Assembly: GCA_001724265.1 (NCBI GenBank)
Contig: MEDY01000001.1
Span: 143,625-207,624, forward strand
Reading direction: 5' to 3'
Source: Rhizaria sp. SCN 62-66
Taxonomy: Eukaryota; Rhizaria, unplaced
DNA length: 64,000 bases
Positions 46,855 through 56,882 of this stretch are shown in pieces. The notes beneath the pieces are model-generated. The model saw only the letters and a program-made list of their open reading frames with translations, was not told the DNA's origin and ran no database searches. The position numbers and the translations under genes are program-made. Within the stretch, counting starts at the first letter, position 1. Every line of letters starts with the position of its first letter.

Positions 46855-48531
46855 ATGTCTGCCCCCGAGCCCAAAGACCCCGCTCCAGGCGACAACGCCA
46901 AGGGTCCCGCGGCGGCCGGCAGCGAGCCCGCCGCGCCCCCCGCGTACGACGGTCCGACGGAGCTTCTGATCGACCAGCTGAACCGCGACGTGGAGTACGT
47001 CGTCGTGACTGGCGACATTCCCATTCGCCGCTACCTCGAAGGCTCGCGCGCGCTCATGCTTGCCGGAGACCAGGCCTTCCTGAAGAACGACTACGCGACA
47101 GCGTTTAAGAACTACAAGAAGTTTGTCCGCTTGCTGCTCGTCGACCTGAAAAAGCACATGTTCTACGGCTCCGCGACACACCGCAAAGACATCGACGAGC
47201 TCACCCAGTTCGCGCGCGAGTGCCTCACGAAGCTGGAGACGCAGATCGCGCCCAAGATCAAGGACCGGCGCGTGCCCATTCTTCCGCTGCCCTCCGCGAC
47301 AACGGCGGCGGCTGACTCGTCGACGGGCGCGGGGGGCGCGGATGCTGCCGACGACGACCTCACTGCTCGGTTGAGCCGACTCGCAGTTGCTAAGGCTGCC
47401 GCTGCTGCTGAGGCCGCCAACGCCGCCGCCGCCGCCGCCGCGGGTGCGCCGTCGTCGCTCGCGTCGATCTACACGCCCAAGCCGCCGCCTGGTAGTTTGA
47501 CCGCGGCGTCTGTGCCCGCGGCGGGCTCCGCGGTGGCGGTGGCGAGCAGCAAAGGCATGCGCACGCTGCACATCCCGGTGAGTCTGATCCCCAAGTTCAA
47601 GGGCATGTGCGACGATAACACGCGCGCAGGCGTGGAGACGTGCGCGCTGCTTATGGGCCGCGAGTATGACATTGCTAACGACGACGGCACTCTCGCAACG
47701 GTCACCGACGACGAAGACAATGCCGATGCCGCCGCCACTGTTGGCGACAACGACGACGAGGACGAAGACGGTACCAAGCCCGCCGACAGCAAAGATAAGA
47801 AAGCCGCCGCCGCCGCTGCTGCCGCGTTGAAGGCGGCAGCTGGCAAGGGCCGCAAAGTGAAGACAGCTCTTGTTGTGACGCACATGGTGTTCCCCGAGCA
47901 AAAGGGCTCGCCCAACTCGGTCGAGACGTTCAACGAGGAGCGTTTGATTGCAGTGCAGGAGGCGCACGACGTGTACGCGCTGGGGTGGGTGCACACGCAC
48001 CCGACGCAGACGTGTTTCCTGTCATCGGTGGACCTGCACTGCCAATGCTCCTACCAGACGCTGCTGCCCGAGGCCGTGGCGGTGGTCGTAGCGCCGCGCT
48101 TCAACGAGACCGGGCTCTTCCACCTCACGCCTGGTGGGATGAAGACGGTCGCGGCGTGCAGGGAGCCCCCCGCGCGGCACCACCCGCACGCGGCGCCCGC
48201 GAGTGATGGCGGGCACCTCTACGTGCACACAAATCACACCGTGCTGCATTACCCGAGGGGCCACCGCGCACACGACGCCGCCGCGCTGCCCCGGCTCGCC
48301 GCGACCACTGCCGCGGGCCGCGCCGCGCTGCCGGACCTGGGCGGCGTCGGTGCGGTAACCGTAGTCGACCTGCGCAAGCCCGGCGGCGGCGGCGTGGGCG
48401 GCTTCCTCTCGGGGCTGTTCAGCTCCAGCGGCGGCAAGGGCAAGGACGGGGAGCCGCTGGGCCCGACGATGTACGGGCAGGCCGCGGGGCTGAGGTACCC
48501 GTCGATCCCCGCGAACCTCAAACTCAAGTGA
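46855..48531 (+). CDS. STAMBP: AMSH/STAMBP-type JAMM deubiquitinase
   Basis: Single exon, 558 residues, ATG (MSAPEPKDPAP) to TGA. AMSH enzymes are zinc metalloproteases that cut Lys63-linked ubiquitin chains on endosomes beside ESCRT complexes. Residues about 35-140 match the USP8-dimer/MIT-like domain (IPIRRYLEGSRALMLAGDQAF). An Ala-rich linker follows. The MPN+ domain starts near residue 240 and holds Glu261 (GVETCALLMG), His380, His382, Ser390 and Asp393 in GWVHTHPTQTCFLSSVD, a complete JAMM motif followed by the AMSH-specific LHxxCSYQxxLPEA and a GGxxxVAAC tail. An acidic/Ala insert splits the MPN domain after MGREYDI. A Gly-rich extension follows the domain. I chose this ATG because composition turns coding exactly there; the frame upstream is AT-rich. 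Confidence 0.95.
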   Translation: MSAPEPKDPAPGDNAKGPAAAGSEPAAPPAYDGPTELLIDQLNRDVEYVVVTGDIPIRRYLEGSRALMLAGDQAFLKNDYATAFKNYKKFVRLLLVDLKKHMFYGSATHRKDIDELTQFARECLTKLETQIAPKIKDRRVPILPLPSATTAAADSSTGAGGADAADDDLTARLSRLAVAKAAAAAEAANAAAAAAAGAPSSLASIYTPKPPPGSLTAASVPAAGSAVAVASSKGMRTLHIPVSLIPKFKGMCDDNTRAGVETCALLMGREYDIANDDGTLATVTDDEDNADAAATVGDNDDEDEDGTKPADSKDKKAAAAAAAALKAAAGKGRKVKTALVVTHMVFPEQKGSPNSVETFNEERLIAVQEAHDVYALGWVHTHPTQTCFLSSVDLHCQCSYQTLLPEAVAVVVAPRFNETGLFHLTPGGMKTVAACREPPARHHPHAAPASDGGHLYVHTNHTVLHYPRGHRAHDAAALPRLAATTAAGRAALPDLGGVGAVTVVDLRKPGGGGVGGFLSGLFSSSGGKGKDGEPLGPTMYGQAAGLRYPSIPANLKLK

Positions 48532-48955
48532 AGCGGTGCGCGAGTGGAGTGGTGAGCGAACGACTGACTGCGCCGTTAGTGGCCAGAAGAGTGAGACAGT
48601 GAAGACTCACTGGTCAGAGGTCATGTTAATGATGGCCAGCTTGTTATATTAGTTTAGAACAATACAATAACAAATTTGCATCTGCTTGGACATGTCTATT
48701 CTAACTTCTGTCTACATGTAATCAATGTTGCGAGTCGTCTTGATGTAGGAGTGAGGACTTGTTTGTCAAGCTAAGAGTCCAAATTATCATGTAATAATTG
48801 AGAGTCCAAATTATCATGTAATAATTGTATTATCTCGGGATTACTAATAAGTTATGATATACAAATATGGTTTGGGATTTTGTTCCTAGTTTCTCTGTCC
48901 GTAATCATAAAACTGAACGTCGAGTATCATGATTTGCGTTTGTTGCGCGCCTTGC
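48532..48955. other. Intergenic region between convergent genes
   Basis: AT-rich region between the AMSH stop and the acyltransferase stop. It contains a 27-bp tandem duplication (48774-48827). No gene seen. Confidence 0.6.
48774..48827. repeat. Tandem duplication, 2 x 27 bp
   Basis: Two identical adjacent 27-bp units starting AGAGTCCAAATTATCATG and ending AATAATTG. Only two copies; probably a recent slippage or duplication event. Confidence 0.95.
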
Positions 48956-50476
48956 TTAGTCGGCCTTCTTGGCCGCAGTCTTGCCCTTAGCAGACGCCTT
49001 GGAGGGCGAGAAGTCCACCCGCGCCATGTCCGTAATCACGCCCTCGGTACCCGTGGTGCTCACGGTCGCAGTCGCAGTTGCAGACTCACCGGTACCGGCG
49101 GTGGTGCTCACGGTCTTGGCGGCGGTGGTGCGGGGACGGAGCCAGTTCTTGAACGGCACTTCGACAAGGTGGTAGCAGAGCGTGCCGTAGAGGAACGAAA
49201 CCGCGATGACCGTGAGCGCGACGGGGATGAAGATGCCCCAGGTCATCTCGGTCAGCATGCCGTAGCGGTCAATGTACATGTCCCAGATCTTCATGGCAAA
49301 CGCGGAGTGAGTCAGGTACACGGCGTACGTCGGGATTTGCAGGTAGCCAAAGATCTTGTGAGAGAGGACGCGGGACAGCGCGCCGAACACGGGGCTGACG
49401 GACGGGTTGATGAGCAGGTAGATGATGTAGTTGAGCGCGAAGAGCCAAAGGAGCCCGCCGACGGAGAAGAACGTCATGTGCAGCGGAGACAGCCAGTCGG
49501 TGTAGAACGTGCCCGCAACGCCAAGCACGGTCACGGCCAGCGCGGCCCAGTGGAGGAGGCGCTTGGAGCCCGCAGCGGCGAGCTGCGCGGGGAGCTGGCG
49601 GAGGTTGATCTGGACCCAGGCCAGCAGCACGCCGGTGAAGATGCAGCCCAGGCGCTGCGGGGTGGACGAGTACCAGACGTTGAAGTACATGAAGAACGAG
49701 TCCTTGTCGACGAGCTCGAAGACGTAGACCTTGGGCGGCGCGAAGGGCATCATGGCGTATGTGTAGAGAACAAACCGCAGCAGGCCGTGCAGACAGAGGC
49801 CGGCGAGGATGGCCTTGACGAGGCGCGTGCCGCGGCCGAACCAGCGGATGGCAAGGGGGAAAATAAGGTAGAAGTGCACCTGGACGCAGAGAGACCAGGT
49901 CCAGCCCATGCAGCCGCCGAAGGGGATGATGTTGTTGAGGAAGAGCAGGTTCGCGATGGAGATCTCGCAATTGGACGGCACGCCGGTGAGGTCGGTGCGG
50001 CCGGCCACGGTCTCAACCATCTCGCGAATCCCGGTCGAGGGGTGGCGGTCCCACGCGAGCAGCGGGGAGCGGTAGAAGAGCCCCAGGCAGACGAAAAGCA
50101 CGGAGACGATGAGCGTGGGGTAGACGCGGGTGACGCGGAGCCACACGAACTCGGACCATGTGCCGGTGCGCGCGCCCGCGAGCACGGGGTACGCCAGCAG
50201 GAAGCCCGTCAGGATGAAGAAGATGTCGACGGCAAAGAGCCCGTTATTGAGGAAACGCATCCAGGGCGCGTAGTAGAAGGCGTCGAATGCGGGCTCCTTG
50301 AGGATCATGGACGTGTGCCAGAGGACGTGGAAGGTGACGACCCACAGCGTCATCAGCACGCGCACGCCGTCCAGCACAGGGAAAACCTCGTACCGGGCCT
50401 TGGCGGGCGTGGCGGCGGGCGCGGCGGGGGCGGCCGCGGGGGTCAGAGCGGTGGCGGCGTCGGAGGCGCGGGCCAT
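48956..50476 (-). CDS. Acyltransferase-3 (OafA/NRF-6-like) integral membrane protein
   Basis: 506 residues from ATG at 50476 (MARASDAATAL) to TAA. Acyltransferase-3 proteins carry acyl groups across or at membranes and O-acylate sugars, lipids or other acceptors; eukaryotic members include NRF-6. Diagnostic stretches: FPVLDGVRVLMTLWVVTFH near the N-terminus with the catalytic-type His, then FAVDIFFILTGFLLAYPVL, GWTWSLCVQVHFYLIFPLA, and about ten hydrophobic segments. The C-terminal 55 residues are a hydrophilic Thr/Lys tail. The frame stays open upstream to 50950, but that part is AT-rich and lacks family similarity, so I place the start at MARAS; a start further upstream cannot be excluded. 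No NRF domain with Cys pairs is seen before the membrane part. Acceptor unknown. Confidence 0.9.
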   Translation of the reverse strand: MARASDAATALTPAAAPAAPAATPAKARYEVFPVLDGVRVLMTLWVVTFHVLWHTSMILKEPAFDAFYYAPWMRFLNNGLFAVDIFFILTGFLLAYPVLAGARTGTWSEFVWLRVTRVYPTLIVSVLFVCLGLFYRSPLLAWDRHPSTGIREMVETVAGRTDLTGVPSNCEISIANLLFLNNIIPFGGCMGWTWSLCVQVHFYLIFPLAIRWFGRGTRLVKAILAGLCLHGLLRFVLYTYAMMPFAPPKVYVFELVDKDSFFMYFNVWYSSTPQRLGCIFTGVLLAWVQINLRQLPAQLAAAGSKRLLHWAALAVTVLGVAGTFYTDWLSPLHMTFFSVGGLLWLFALNYIIYLLINPSVSPVFGALSRVLSHKIFGYLQIPTYAVYLTHSAFAMKIWDMYIDRYGMLTEMTWGIFIPVALTVIAVSFLYGTLCYHLVEVPFKNWLRPRTTAAKTVSTTAGTGESATATATVSTTGTEGVITDMARVDFSPSKASAKGKTAAKKAD

Positions 50477-51161
50477 CAGCTCTGCGAAGTGGGCGGAGCG
50501 GGGCGGGTGCGGAGGGGCAGGGAGTGCGGGGGGCAGGACGGGAAAAGCGGAGTCCAGGACGTAGAAAGAGAGATGAGCAAATAATGAAATGGCTACATGT
50601 CTAATAATATGTACAATATTCTGGTGTAGTGCTCTTGAACTCACTGACGGATGATACGCAGAAAGCGAGAACTTCGGCAAAAGCAACTTCGCCTTCGCAA
50701 CTGGCGACGACGTCTTTACTAATCTCTCTGACGGAGTCATCTTCTTCACATAGAGAGGCAAGATGATTGAGCATACAAGTACATATTGAATATGATGCAT
50801 TTCATTGCACAATGTACTTGAATTTATTATCAAATCTTGTCCTGACTCAGTAACCAGCCTGCTGGGCCTCTGTGTAGCGCCTGATGTGTAAACCATGCTT
50901 CTTTTCAATCCTATATCCTGAGAACGCCTCAAGTACACATATAAGCGCATTCCTAATTGTTTTCTTGTTTACAATCGGCATGCCTGCTGTATATATCCTT
51001 AGCCCTTCATCAGACGTCGTTATCCGAACTCTGAAGCGCACGGGCTGGTTGGAACGCGTAACGTCTTCTGCAATTGGCTGCCCACGTGCAGAGCGTCCCA
51101 AGGGGACTAAGGCGACAAAAGCTCGTCTGGTGCATCTAGAACGTGCTACTTTTTTGTCAGA
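50477..51161. promoter_or_regulatory. Upstream region of divergent acyltransferase and coiled-coil genes
   Basis: Shared upstream DNA of two head-to-head genes. At 50847-51165 both strands are open for about 90-115 codons; the minus frame has no useful ATG, and the plus one (ATG 50884) has no recognised family. I do not call a gene. Confidence 0.4.
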
Positions 51162-52817
51162 ATGAGTGGCCCCCCGTAGCCCTATAGCCACCCGCGGCCC
51201 CGGCCCCAGTCATCCGCCGCCCGCCCAGCCTCCCACACAGCCCTGTTGTCAGCAACAACAGCACCACATACCACCGGTGCGCGCATCCCGTTCTCCCGCG
51301 CGCCCCCTACGGCCCGCCGCGCCGCGTTTGCCGCCGCGCGCCCGGTGGCCCCTTCTGTGATCCACAGCGCTGCCGGGAGTAACACCAGCAGTAGCGGCGG
51401 TATCAGCTCCTCCAGTCGCGCTCTCGCAGCCCCCGCCACGTCCGCCTCGTTCTCCACCACGGCGGCGTTCGGCCCCGGCGCGGGCGCGGGGTCCGACGCC
51501 GCAGCGGCGCTGGTGGGGCAGCTGCACAGCGTATGGTGCCGTGTCGCGGCGCTCCGAGCCAAGTGCGCGCAGGCCGAGGCCGCAGAAGCGGCGGCTGAGG
51601 CGGCGGCGGCAGGTGGGATGGAGAGAACTGTGCCAACAAGCCGTACCGGCTACAGTGGTGCTAGTCTTGGTCGCGTGACTGATAATGGGGATGATATTGG
51701 CGTGGTCGCGCAGATCAACGCACTGAGGCTGCAACAGCAGCATCAACAACAGCAGCAGCAACAAAAGCACAATCATAAGCAGCAACAGCAGCCACAGCAA
51801 TCCAGTGCGCGGGGCTACGACAGCAGTCGCAGCAACCGTAGCTGTGAGCGCCACTGCGCCAGTGGCGGAGCCGACGACTGTGAGCTGTGCCTTGTCGCGC
51901 GCTACGGTGACTTTGACAACAATAGCAACGACGGCCATCACGATGACGATGATGACAATGTTCAGGATGATTTTGATAATGCAAGCAGCGCGGACCCATT
52001 TGCGCAAGCACGGCGGCTGCGGCGCTTGCACGACGCACTTGTGGTTAAATACTCTCCGCTCGGCATCGGCTTCACAGTGCCTGGGCAAACGCACAGCGAT
52101 GCCACGAGAGATGATGGTGACGGCCACAGTGCACTCGTGCCGCCTGCGCCGGGCCGCGCGTTATCCCGTGCCTCGGCGCGCGCAGAGCTGCTGCAAGTGC
52201 GTGCCGTGACGGAGCAACTCCGCGCGGAGGCCGCTGCGGTCTCCCAACGCACCCGTGCACTGCGGCACTCTGTTCGCGGTCACTCTGCAGCTCACGGTCA
52301 AGTTGGTGCTGCTCACGGTCACGATGCTGACGACGCGGACTATGAGTTCCAGCACGACTACGACACGGCCTTTTTGAGCGCAAACGCGTCCGCAAGGGCA
52401 CGCAGCGATGGCAATAATCGCGGCGGCGCGTGCGCCAACTCGAGCGCGAGCGCAGCTTTCGCTACCGCGCTCGAGCTTGAGGACGGCCGCGCGCGCGCGC
52501 ACGCCCAGGAGCAGCGGCTGCAGCGGCGCGCGCTGCTGGCAGCCGAGGCGTCCGTGTCGGCGTCGCTGGGCGCGCTGCAGGCGCAGCTGCGGCAGGCGCG
52601 CGGCGAGGCGGCAGCGCTGCGACGCGAGCACGCGCAGGAGCAGCCGCGGCTGACAGCGCTGGCAGCGGCCGTGACCGAGGACGCGGCTGCCGCGGCGGGC
52701 GAGCGCGCGCGCGCGGTGCGAGCCCGGGACGCCGCGGCGGCCGAGAGGGATGAGGCCGCGGCGCGGGTCGCGGTGCTGCGCAAAAGGCTTGCGGATATTG
52801 AAGCTGGACTAGTCTGA
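51162..52817 (+). CDS. Coiled-coil protein with UAG at codon 6
   Basis: 551 residues from ATG at 51162 (MSGPP-UAG-PYSHPRP) to TGA. No other in-frame ATG exists near the start of the open frame; the next Met lies well inside at MERTVPTS. Reading UAG as sense therefore supplies the only sensible start. The N-terminal third is Ser/Ala/Pro-rich. Gln/His-rich and acidic Asp/Asn runs follow (QQQHQQQ, DDDDDNVQDDFD). From about residue 320 there are two long helical stretches rich in Ala, Glu, Arg and Leu with heptad character, ending VLRKRLADIEAGLV. No catalytic domain seen. Probably a structural or adaptor protein; function unknown. Confidence 0.7.
51177..51179 (+). other. In-frame UAG codon at position 6 of the coiled-coil gene
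   Basis: ATG AGT GGC CCC CCG TAG CCC TAT. The frame then stays open for 545 codons. If UAG were a stop the ORF would lack any nearby start codon. Confidence 0.75.
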
Positions 52818-53446
52818 CAAAGATTGCAGCTGTTATTAGCACTTGAAATGAGTTACATAGAAACAAGGGTAGTACATAGTTGAATAAATTGAATATTGTC
52901 TTTTATTATCTGATATGTTTCTTGTGTACATCAGGACGCTATGTATAACTCTTTTAGTTACACGCTTTGCGTTTGTACATCCAGTACGTACGGGATCCGA
53001 GTAAGCTTACTAGTAAACATTCCGTGCGAATTCAAAATCGGGAGTAAATGTTTGATATTGCACGTATGTCGGGATGTATTGCGTCTTCTACAAGTCATGA
53101 ACATACATGCTTTCCGATGAAAACAGTGACAAATACGATGGCGACAACAATACCGCGATTGTGTAGCAAAAAAAATACGGAGGTGTTGCAAAGCAAAATG
53201 CAATCGCCTTTGTTTCCACAGCAACTTAGTCACGAGAGTACGGTTTAAGACACTTGATGGTTTAAAACAAAAAAAGGAAGATAAAAAAACAAACAATTAT
53301 TAAAAGAGAAAACAAACAAGCGAGAAAAATCGGTTGCCGTATGCGTCGTATGATACGCTCCGTCGTCGATCTCGCCCTCTATGCAATGCAATCAAAACGT
53401 GCAAGTCGATAAACAGTGTGTCGGTGCGCAGAACATAAGAGCGCCA
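52818..53446. other. Intergenic region between convergent genes
   Basis: AT-rich, with A-rich runs near 53265-53310. It holds the 3' ends of the coiled-coil and NT-C2 genes. No gene seen. Confidence 0.55.
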
Positions 53447-55318
53447 TTAGTACCTCCGCTGCGTCACAGGAAACGTCTCGTCGCCCAACGACCCCGCGTC
53501 ACCGTCAGCTTCGGGGTCAAAGAATGTCGTGAAACCTTTATCCTTGTTCCTGTTGTACTGCCGCTGCGCCGCCAGCGCCGCGCTGTGGCCGCCGCCGCCC
53601 CACTCGTCTCCGGTCACGTTGGTGCCGCCCGCGCCGCGCTGCCCGCCGCCCGCGCCGCCGCCGCCGCGGCCGACGCCGCCCGCGTGCGGAGACAGAGGGC
53701 CACGCGCGCCGGCGCCGCCGCCGAACTCCGCCCCCGCGCCGCCCGCGCCGGCGTCGGCAGCGTGGCCGTGGCCGCCGCCGCCGCCGAGCGCGACCGAAAG
53801 CCCTGCAGGGCGGCTGCGCGCCGTGCCGCCGATGTCCATGGACGCGAGGCGGTGGCGCATAAAGGCCGCGGCGTTGTCGTCGTCGCCGCCGTCGCCGCCG
53901 CTGGCGCCCGGGACCGGCAGCTCGGCGACCGCGCACGCGCCCGGCACGACATGGCTTGGCGCCGCGCTGGGGTCGAACGGGCTGTGCACCGCGTTGCTCA
54001 GCAGCAGGCTGTCCGTGCCGACCGACATGAGGTAGGCCCCGTGACGCAACACGTCGTCGTTCACTGGCGAGACGGGATCCTCGCGGGCTGGAGCGGCGGC
54101 GGCGGCCCTGGCGCTGTGTGTGCCGCCTGTCTGCACGCGCAGCCCCATAGCGAGGCCGGACGGCGCGCGGCTAGACCGGGTGCCGCCGCCGTCGCGGGCG
54201 CTCTCAGCAGCCGCAGCAGCAGAGGCTGCGTCGCCGTCTGTGGTGTCGGTCTCGTCGTTGCCGCCGCTGTTGTGTTGCTGCTTGGGCCAGGTGCTGTTAT
54301 GCGCGCTGCTGGCCTTGAGACGCGCGCTCGCGCCGCTGTGGCCGCTGCCCTTCTTCGCGCTGCGACCAACTGCGCCGTCGTTATCGTCGCTACCGTCGTC
54401 GTCGTCGTCGTCCGCGTCAGCGCCAGCGCCAGCGCCGGGCGTGATGAACGAGTCGCTCACGCCGGCAACCGCGTGCGGCGTGCCCGCGGCGCGCGTGTGT
54501 GAGGCGTAGAAGCTCGTACTGGTGACGCCGCCGCTGCTGCTGCTGCTGCTGTGGCTGCTGCTGTTGCTTGGTGACGCTGATGCGACCATCACTCGCGCAC
54601 CCGCAGCAGAGCCAGGCACGGCTGTGTTCAGCGTCGAGAACGGCATCGTGCCCGCGGCGGCCGCGGCGCCCTCGTTGCCGCTGCCGTCGTTGGCGTACTT
54701 GCTCTTTGCATACTTGGCACCGACAAACACAGCGCGTTGCTTCGCCTCGTCGCTCGCAGCCTCCGAGTGCGCGCGCACAACCACCTTGAGCACGGGCGCG
54801 GTCGCCGCGGCGGCCTCGGCGGCTGTGGCCAGCGCGCCGTCGTGCGCCGCGATCGCGCCCCCTGTGGCGACAGTGGCGGCCTTGGCCAGCACCGAGTGGC
54901 CGTGGGGGCCTGCGTGGGTGAAGACGTAGTACTGCTCCTCTTCGAGCACTTCGGGCTTCGAGGACGCGGCGGTAAGCGCAACGCGCGCGGCGAGCGCGGC
55001 GACGTCGAAGCTGGCACGCCACTTGTCGCCGCCGTCGTCGCCGACACCTTTGACTGCGATGGTGAAGACTTTGCTGTCGAACGTGCCGGCGTGCTTGTCG
55101 GCAAGGAAAAGCGACGAGTAGAACGAGAGTGGTTCGTCCCAGTCTACGTTACCGTTGGAAACAAGCCCCAGCGCCGTCTGCACGACTTTCTCCTTGCGTT
55201 TGAGCTGGCACTGCAGCGCGGCGCCCTCGAGCGCGCGCGGCAGGTTGTGCAGGTGGCAGACGTAGACGTGGAAGTCGAAGCGGACCTTCTTGCGGCCCAG
55301 GTTCTTGAAGAACGACAT
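53447..55318 (-). CDS. NT-C2 (EEIG1/EHBP1-type) domain protein
   Basis: 623 residues from ATG at 55318 (MSFFKNLGRKKVRFDFHVYV) to TAA. Residues 1 to about 135 match the N-terminal C2 domain of EHBP1, FAM102/EEIG1 and plant PMI1 proteins: a basic start, FDFHVYVCHLHNLP, LQCQLKRKEKVVQTAL, WDEPLSFYSSLF, and an end near KWRASFDVAALA. In those families this domain binds membranes and links them to the actin cytoskeleton or Rab pathways. The rest is low complexity: Ser, Gly and Asp runs, with short repeated-looking stretches (GVSDSFITPGAG; LLLSNAVHSPFDPS) that may be linear motifs. No calponin-homology or bMERB domain follows, unlike EHBP1. The frame extends upstream to 55414, but MSFF fits the family start. 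Confidence 0.82.
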   Translation of the reverse strand: MSFFKNLGRKKVRFDFHVYVCHLHNLPRALEGAALQCQLKRKEKVVQTALGLVSNGNVDWDEPLSFYSSLFLADKHAGTFDSKVFTIAVKGVGDDGGDKWRASFDVAALAARVALTAASSKPEVLEEEQYYVFTHAGPHGHSVLAKAATVATGGAIAAHDGALATAAEAAAATAPVLKVVVRAHSEAASDEAKQRAVFVGAKYAKSKYANDGSGNEGAAAAAGTMPFSTLNTAVPGSAAGARVMVASASPSNSSSHSSSSSSGGVTSTSFYASHTRAAGTPHAVAGVSDSFITPGAGAGADADDDDDDGSDDNDGAVGRSAKKGSGHSGASARLKASSAHNSTWPKQQHNSGGNDETDTTDGDAASAAAAAESARDGGGTRSSRAPSGLAMGLRVQTGGTHSARAAAAAPAREDPVSPVNDDVLRHGAYLMSVGTDSLLLSNAVHSPFDPSAAPSHVVPGACAVAELPVPGASGGDGGDDDNAAAFMRHRLASMDIGGTARSRPAGLSVALGGGGGHGHAADAGAGGAGAEFGGGAGARGPLSPHAGGVGRGGGGAGGGQRGAGGTNVTGDEWGGGGHSAALAAQRQYNRNKDKGFTTFFDPEADGDAGSLGDETFPVTQRRY

Positions 55319-56441
55319 TGTGGCGCAAAGCACAAAGCGTCGCTTAACTGCACGTGGTGTTAGGTGATCGAGGAAAAAAACGAGTTGTGGCGGTGACGCG
55401 ACTCTAGATAACAAGAGTTTATAGGGATGGGTGCAAAGGCGCTCTGCTCGAAGGCCTCAGGTGGACGACTTTTGCTGCAAAACACACAAATTAGAGAGAG
55501 CTTAATATAAACCGTGAGATACAGCGCGATATTTTTCTGGTGTGCTGCCCAGAGTGGTTCTGGGGAGGTTAGGCGAGGAGATAGGGCAGGTTGTACAAAA
55601 GGGCAGGTGTGAGTTGAGAAGCACGTGGAGCAAGAAAGAACGGCTCAAACTCGCCAGCGCATCTTGATGGAGCCAACAGCAGAGCAGCGTGCTATTTTCA
55701 ATCGCATTCTTACGGGAAAAGTGTTATTTTGCTATCGCACTTCGTGGAACATAACGTATTGATGCATTCTGAAGGAGCGCCTCGCGACAGTGACGAGGCA
55801 ACTAATACCGGCTCGACAGTAAGCGGTATATCATGCAAGAACACAAAAGGAAATTGGGCAAAGGAATTATCCATCGTCGCCCATAGATAAGTCTTCGTAG
55901 AATCGCGAACGACGGACTGCTGAGAGAGATACAATGACATTTGAGAATCGTCTCAAGAGGTGGTGCTAGTCGGTGCAACTCTTGGTTTCAACTGTCTCTT
56001 CAGTTTTGCGCTAGCTCGTCGAAAAGCATGAACACTGCAATATTGACGTCAACGGATGAGATCTTATTATGTTCACGACTGAGACAACGAGTACTAGTGC
56101 ATTGACTTAAAAGTACACTATGATCGCAATGCCTTTGTCACGCACTGTGCGCCCCCCTTCTCGGGTTGACCTTTGAGTGTGACTCCATTGTGACCCGATT
56201 GCCCTCTGACACCCAGCATGCCTACGTCCGATCTGCAATGGCGTAACAGTCGCGTGCGCAATGAATTATAGTTGTCTTTATACGTCATCAATTGGTTTCC
56301 CCTCTTAGCTCCTTCTCCAATCTCACATTCTGACGCTTCGAATATCTCCGCTCGCTCTTTCGGCTCTTCCCCACTCCCTCTCTCACTTCATTCCTCGCTC
56401 CGACGTGCCTTACCACAACGCCCGCAGCACTCCGTACCGCG
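55319..56441. promoter_or_regulatory. Upstream region of divergent NT-C2 and KGD4-like genes
   Basis: About 1.1 kb, AT-richer than the genes, between two head-to-head starts. A pyrimidine-rich stretch (56290-56400) precedes the KGD4-like start. No RNA gene seen. Confidence 0.45.
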
Positions 56442-56882
56442 ATGTTCCGCCGGGCCGCCTCCCGCGTCGCTACCGTGTCTGCGCCCCGCGCGCTGTTCTC
56501 CGCCGCCGCGCGCGTGCCGTCGATCAAGTTCACCCATGGCGCCCGCGCGCAGATCGAGGCCCAGCTCAAGGCCGCCGCGCTCGTCACCCCGGCCCACTTT
56601 GCCACCTTCACCGCTGGCGCCGCCTCCTCCGGCGTCGCTCCCGCCGTCGCGGCCGCGTCCGCGGGCTCCATGGTCCAGACCGTGGGCCCCACTGTCGTGG
56701 TCGGCGGCAAGAAGACCACCACCATCTACATGCCCGCGTCGTGCATGACCGACCCCTTCGGCCGCCCCGCGATGGCGTTCGACGAGGCCACCATTGCCAT
56801 GATCGACGCCGGCGGCGCCGTCGACCCCCCGGTCAAGAAGGACGCCAAGGGCGGCAAGGGCGGCAAGCCCGCCAAGAAGTAA
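56442..56882 (+). CDS. KGD4: Small mitochondrial protein, probable KGD4/MRPS36-like adaptor
   Basis: 146 residues, ATG to TAA. The N-terminus (MFRRAASRVATVSAPRALFS) is Arg/Ala/Ser-rich without acidic residues, a typical mitochondrial presequence. It is followed by PSIKFTHG, resembling the IKF motif of KGD4/MRPS36, the small subunit that tethers E3 to the 2-oxoglutarate dehydrogenase complex. Near the C-terminus FGRPAMAFDEATIAMIDAGGA resembles the family's RPxLSEEExxAINSGGA element that binds E3/E2 partners. The Lys/Gly tail (KKDAKGGKGGK) is unusual. The two motifs and their order support the call, but each is short. Could instead be an unrelated mitochondrial protein. Codon use (strong C at third positions) suggests high expression. 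Confidence 0.5.
   Translation: MFRRAASRVATVSAPRALFSAAARVPSIKFTHGARAQIEAQLKAAALVTPAHFATFTAGAASSGVAPAVAAASAGSMVQTVGPTVVVGGKKTTTIYMPASCMTDPFGRPAMAFDEATIAMIDAGGAVDPPVKKDAKGGKGGKPAKK

Noticed and set aside
48929-50584. 551-codon plus-strand frame opposite the acyltransferase
   Set aside because: Highly charged repetitive translation without domains; the minus strand has the acyltransferase-3 motifs.
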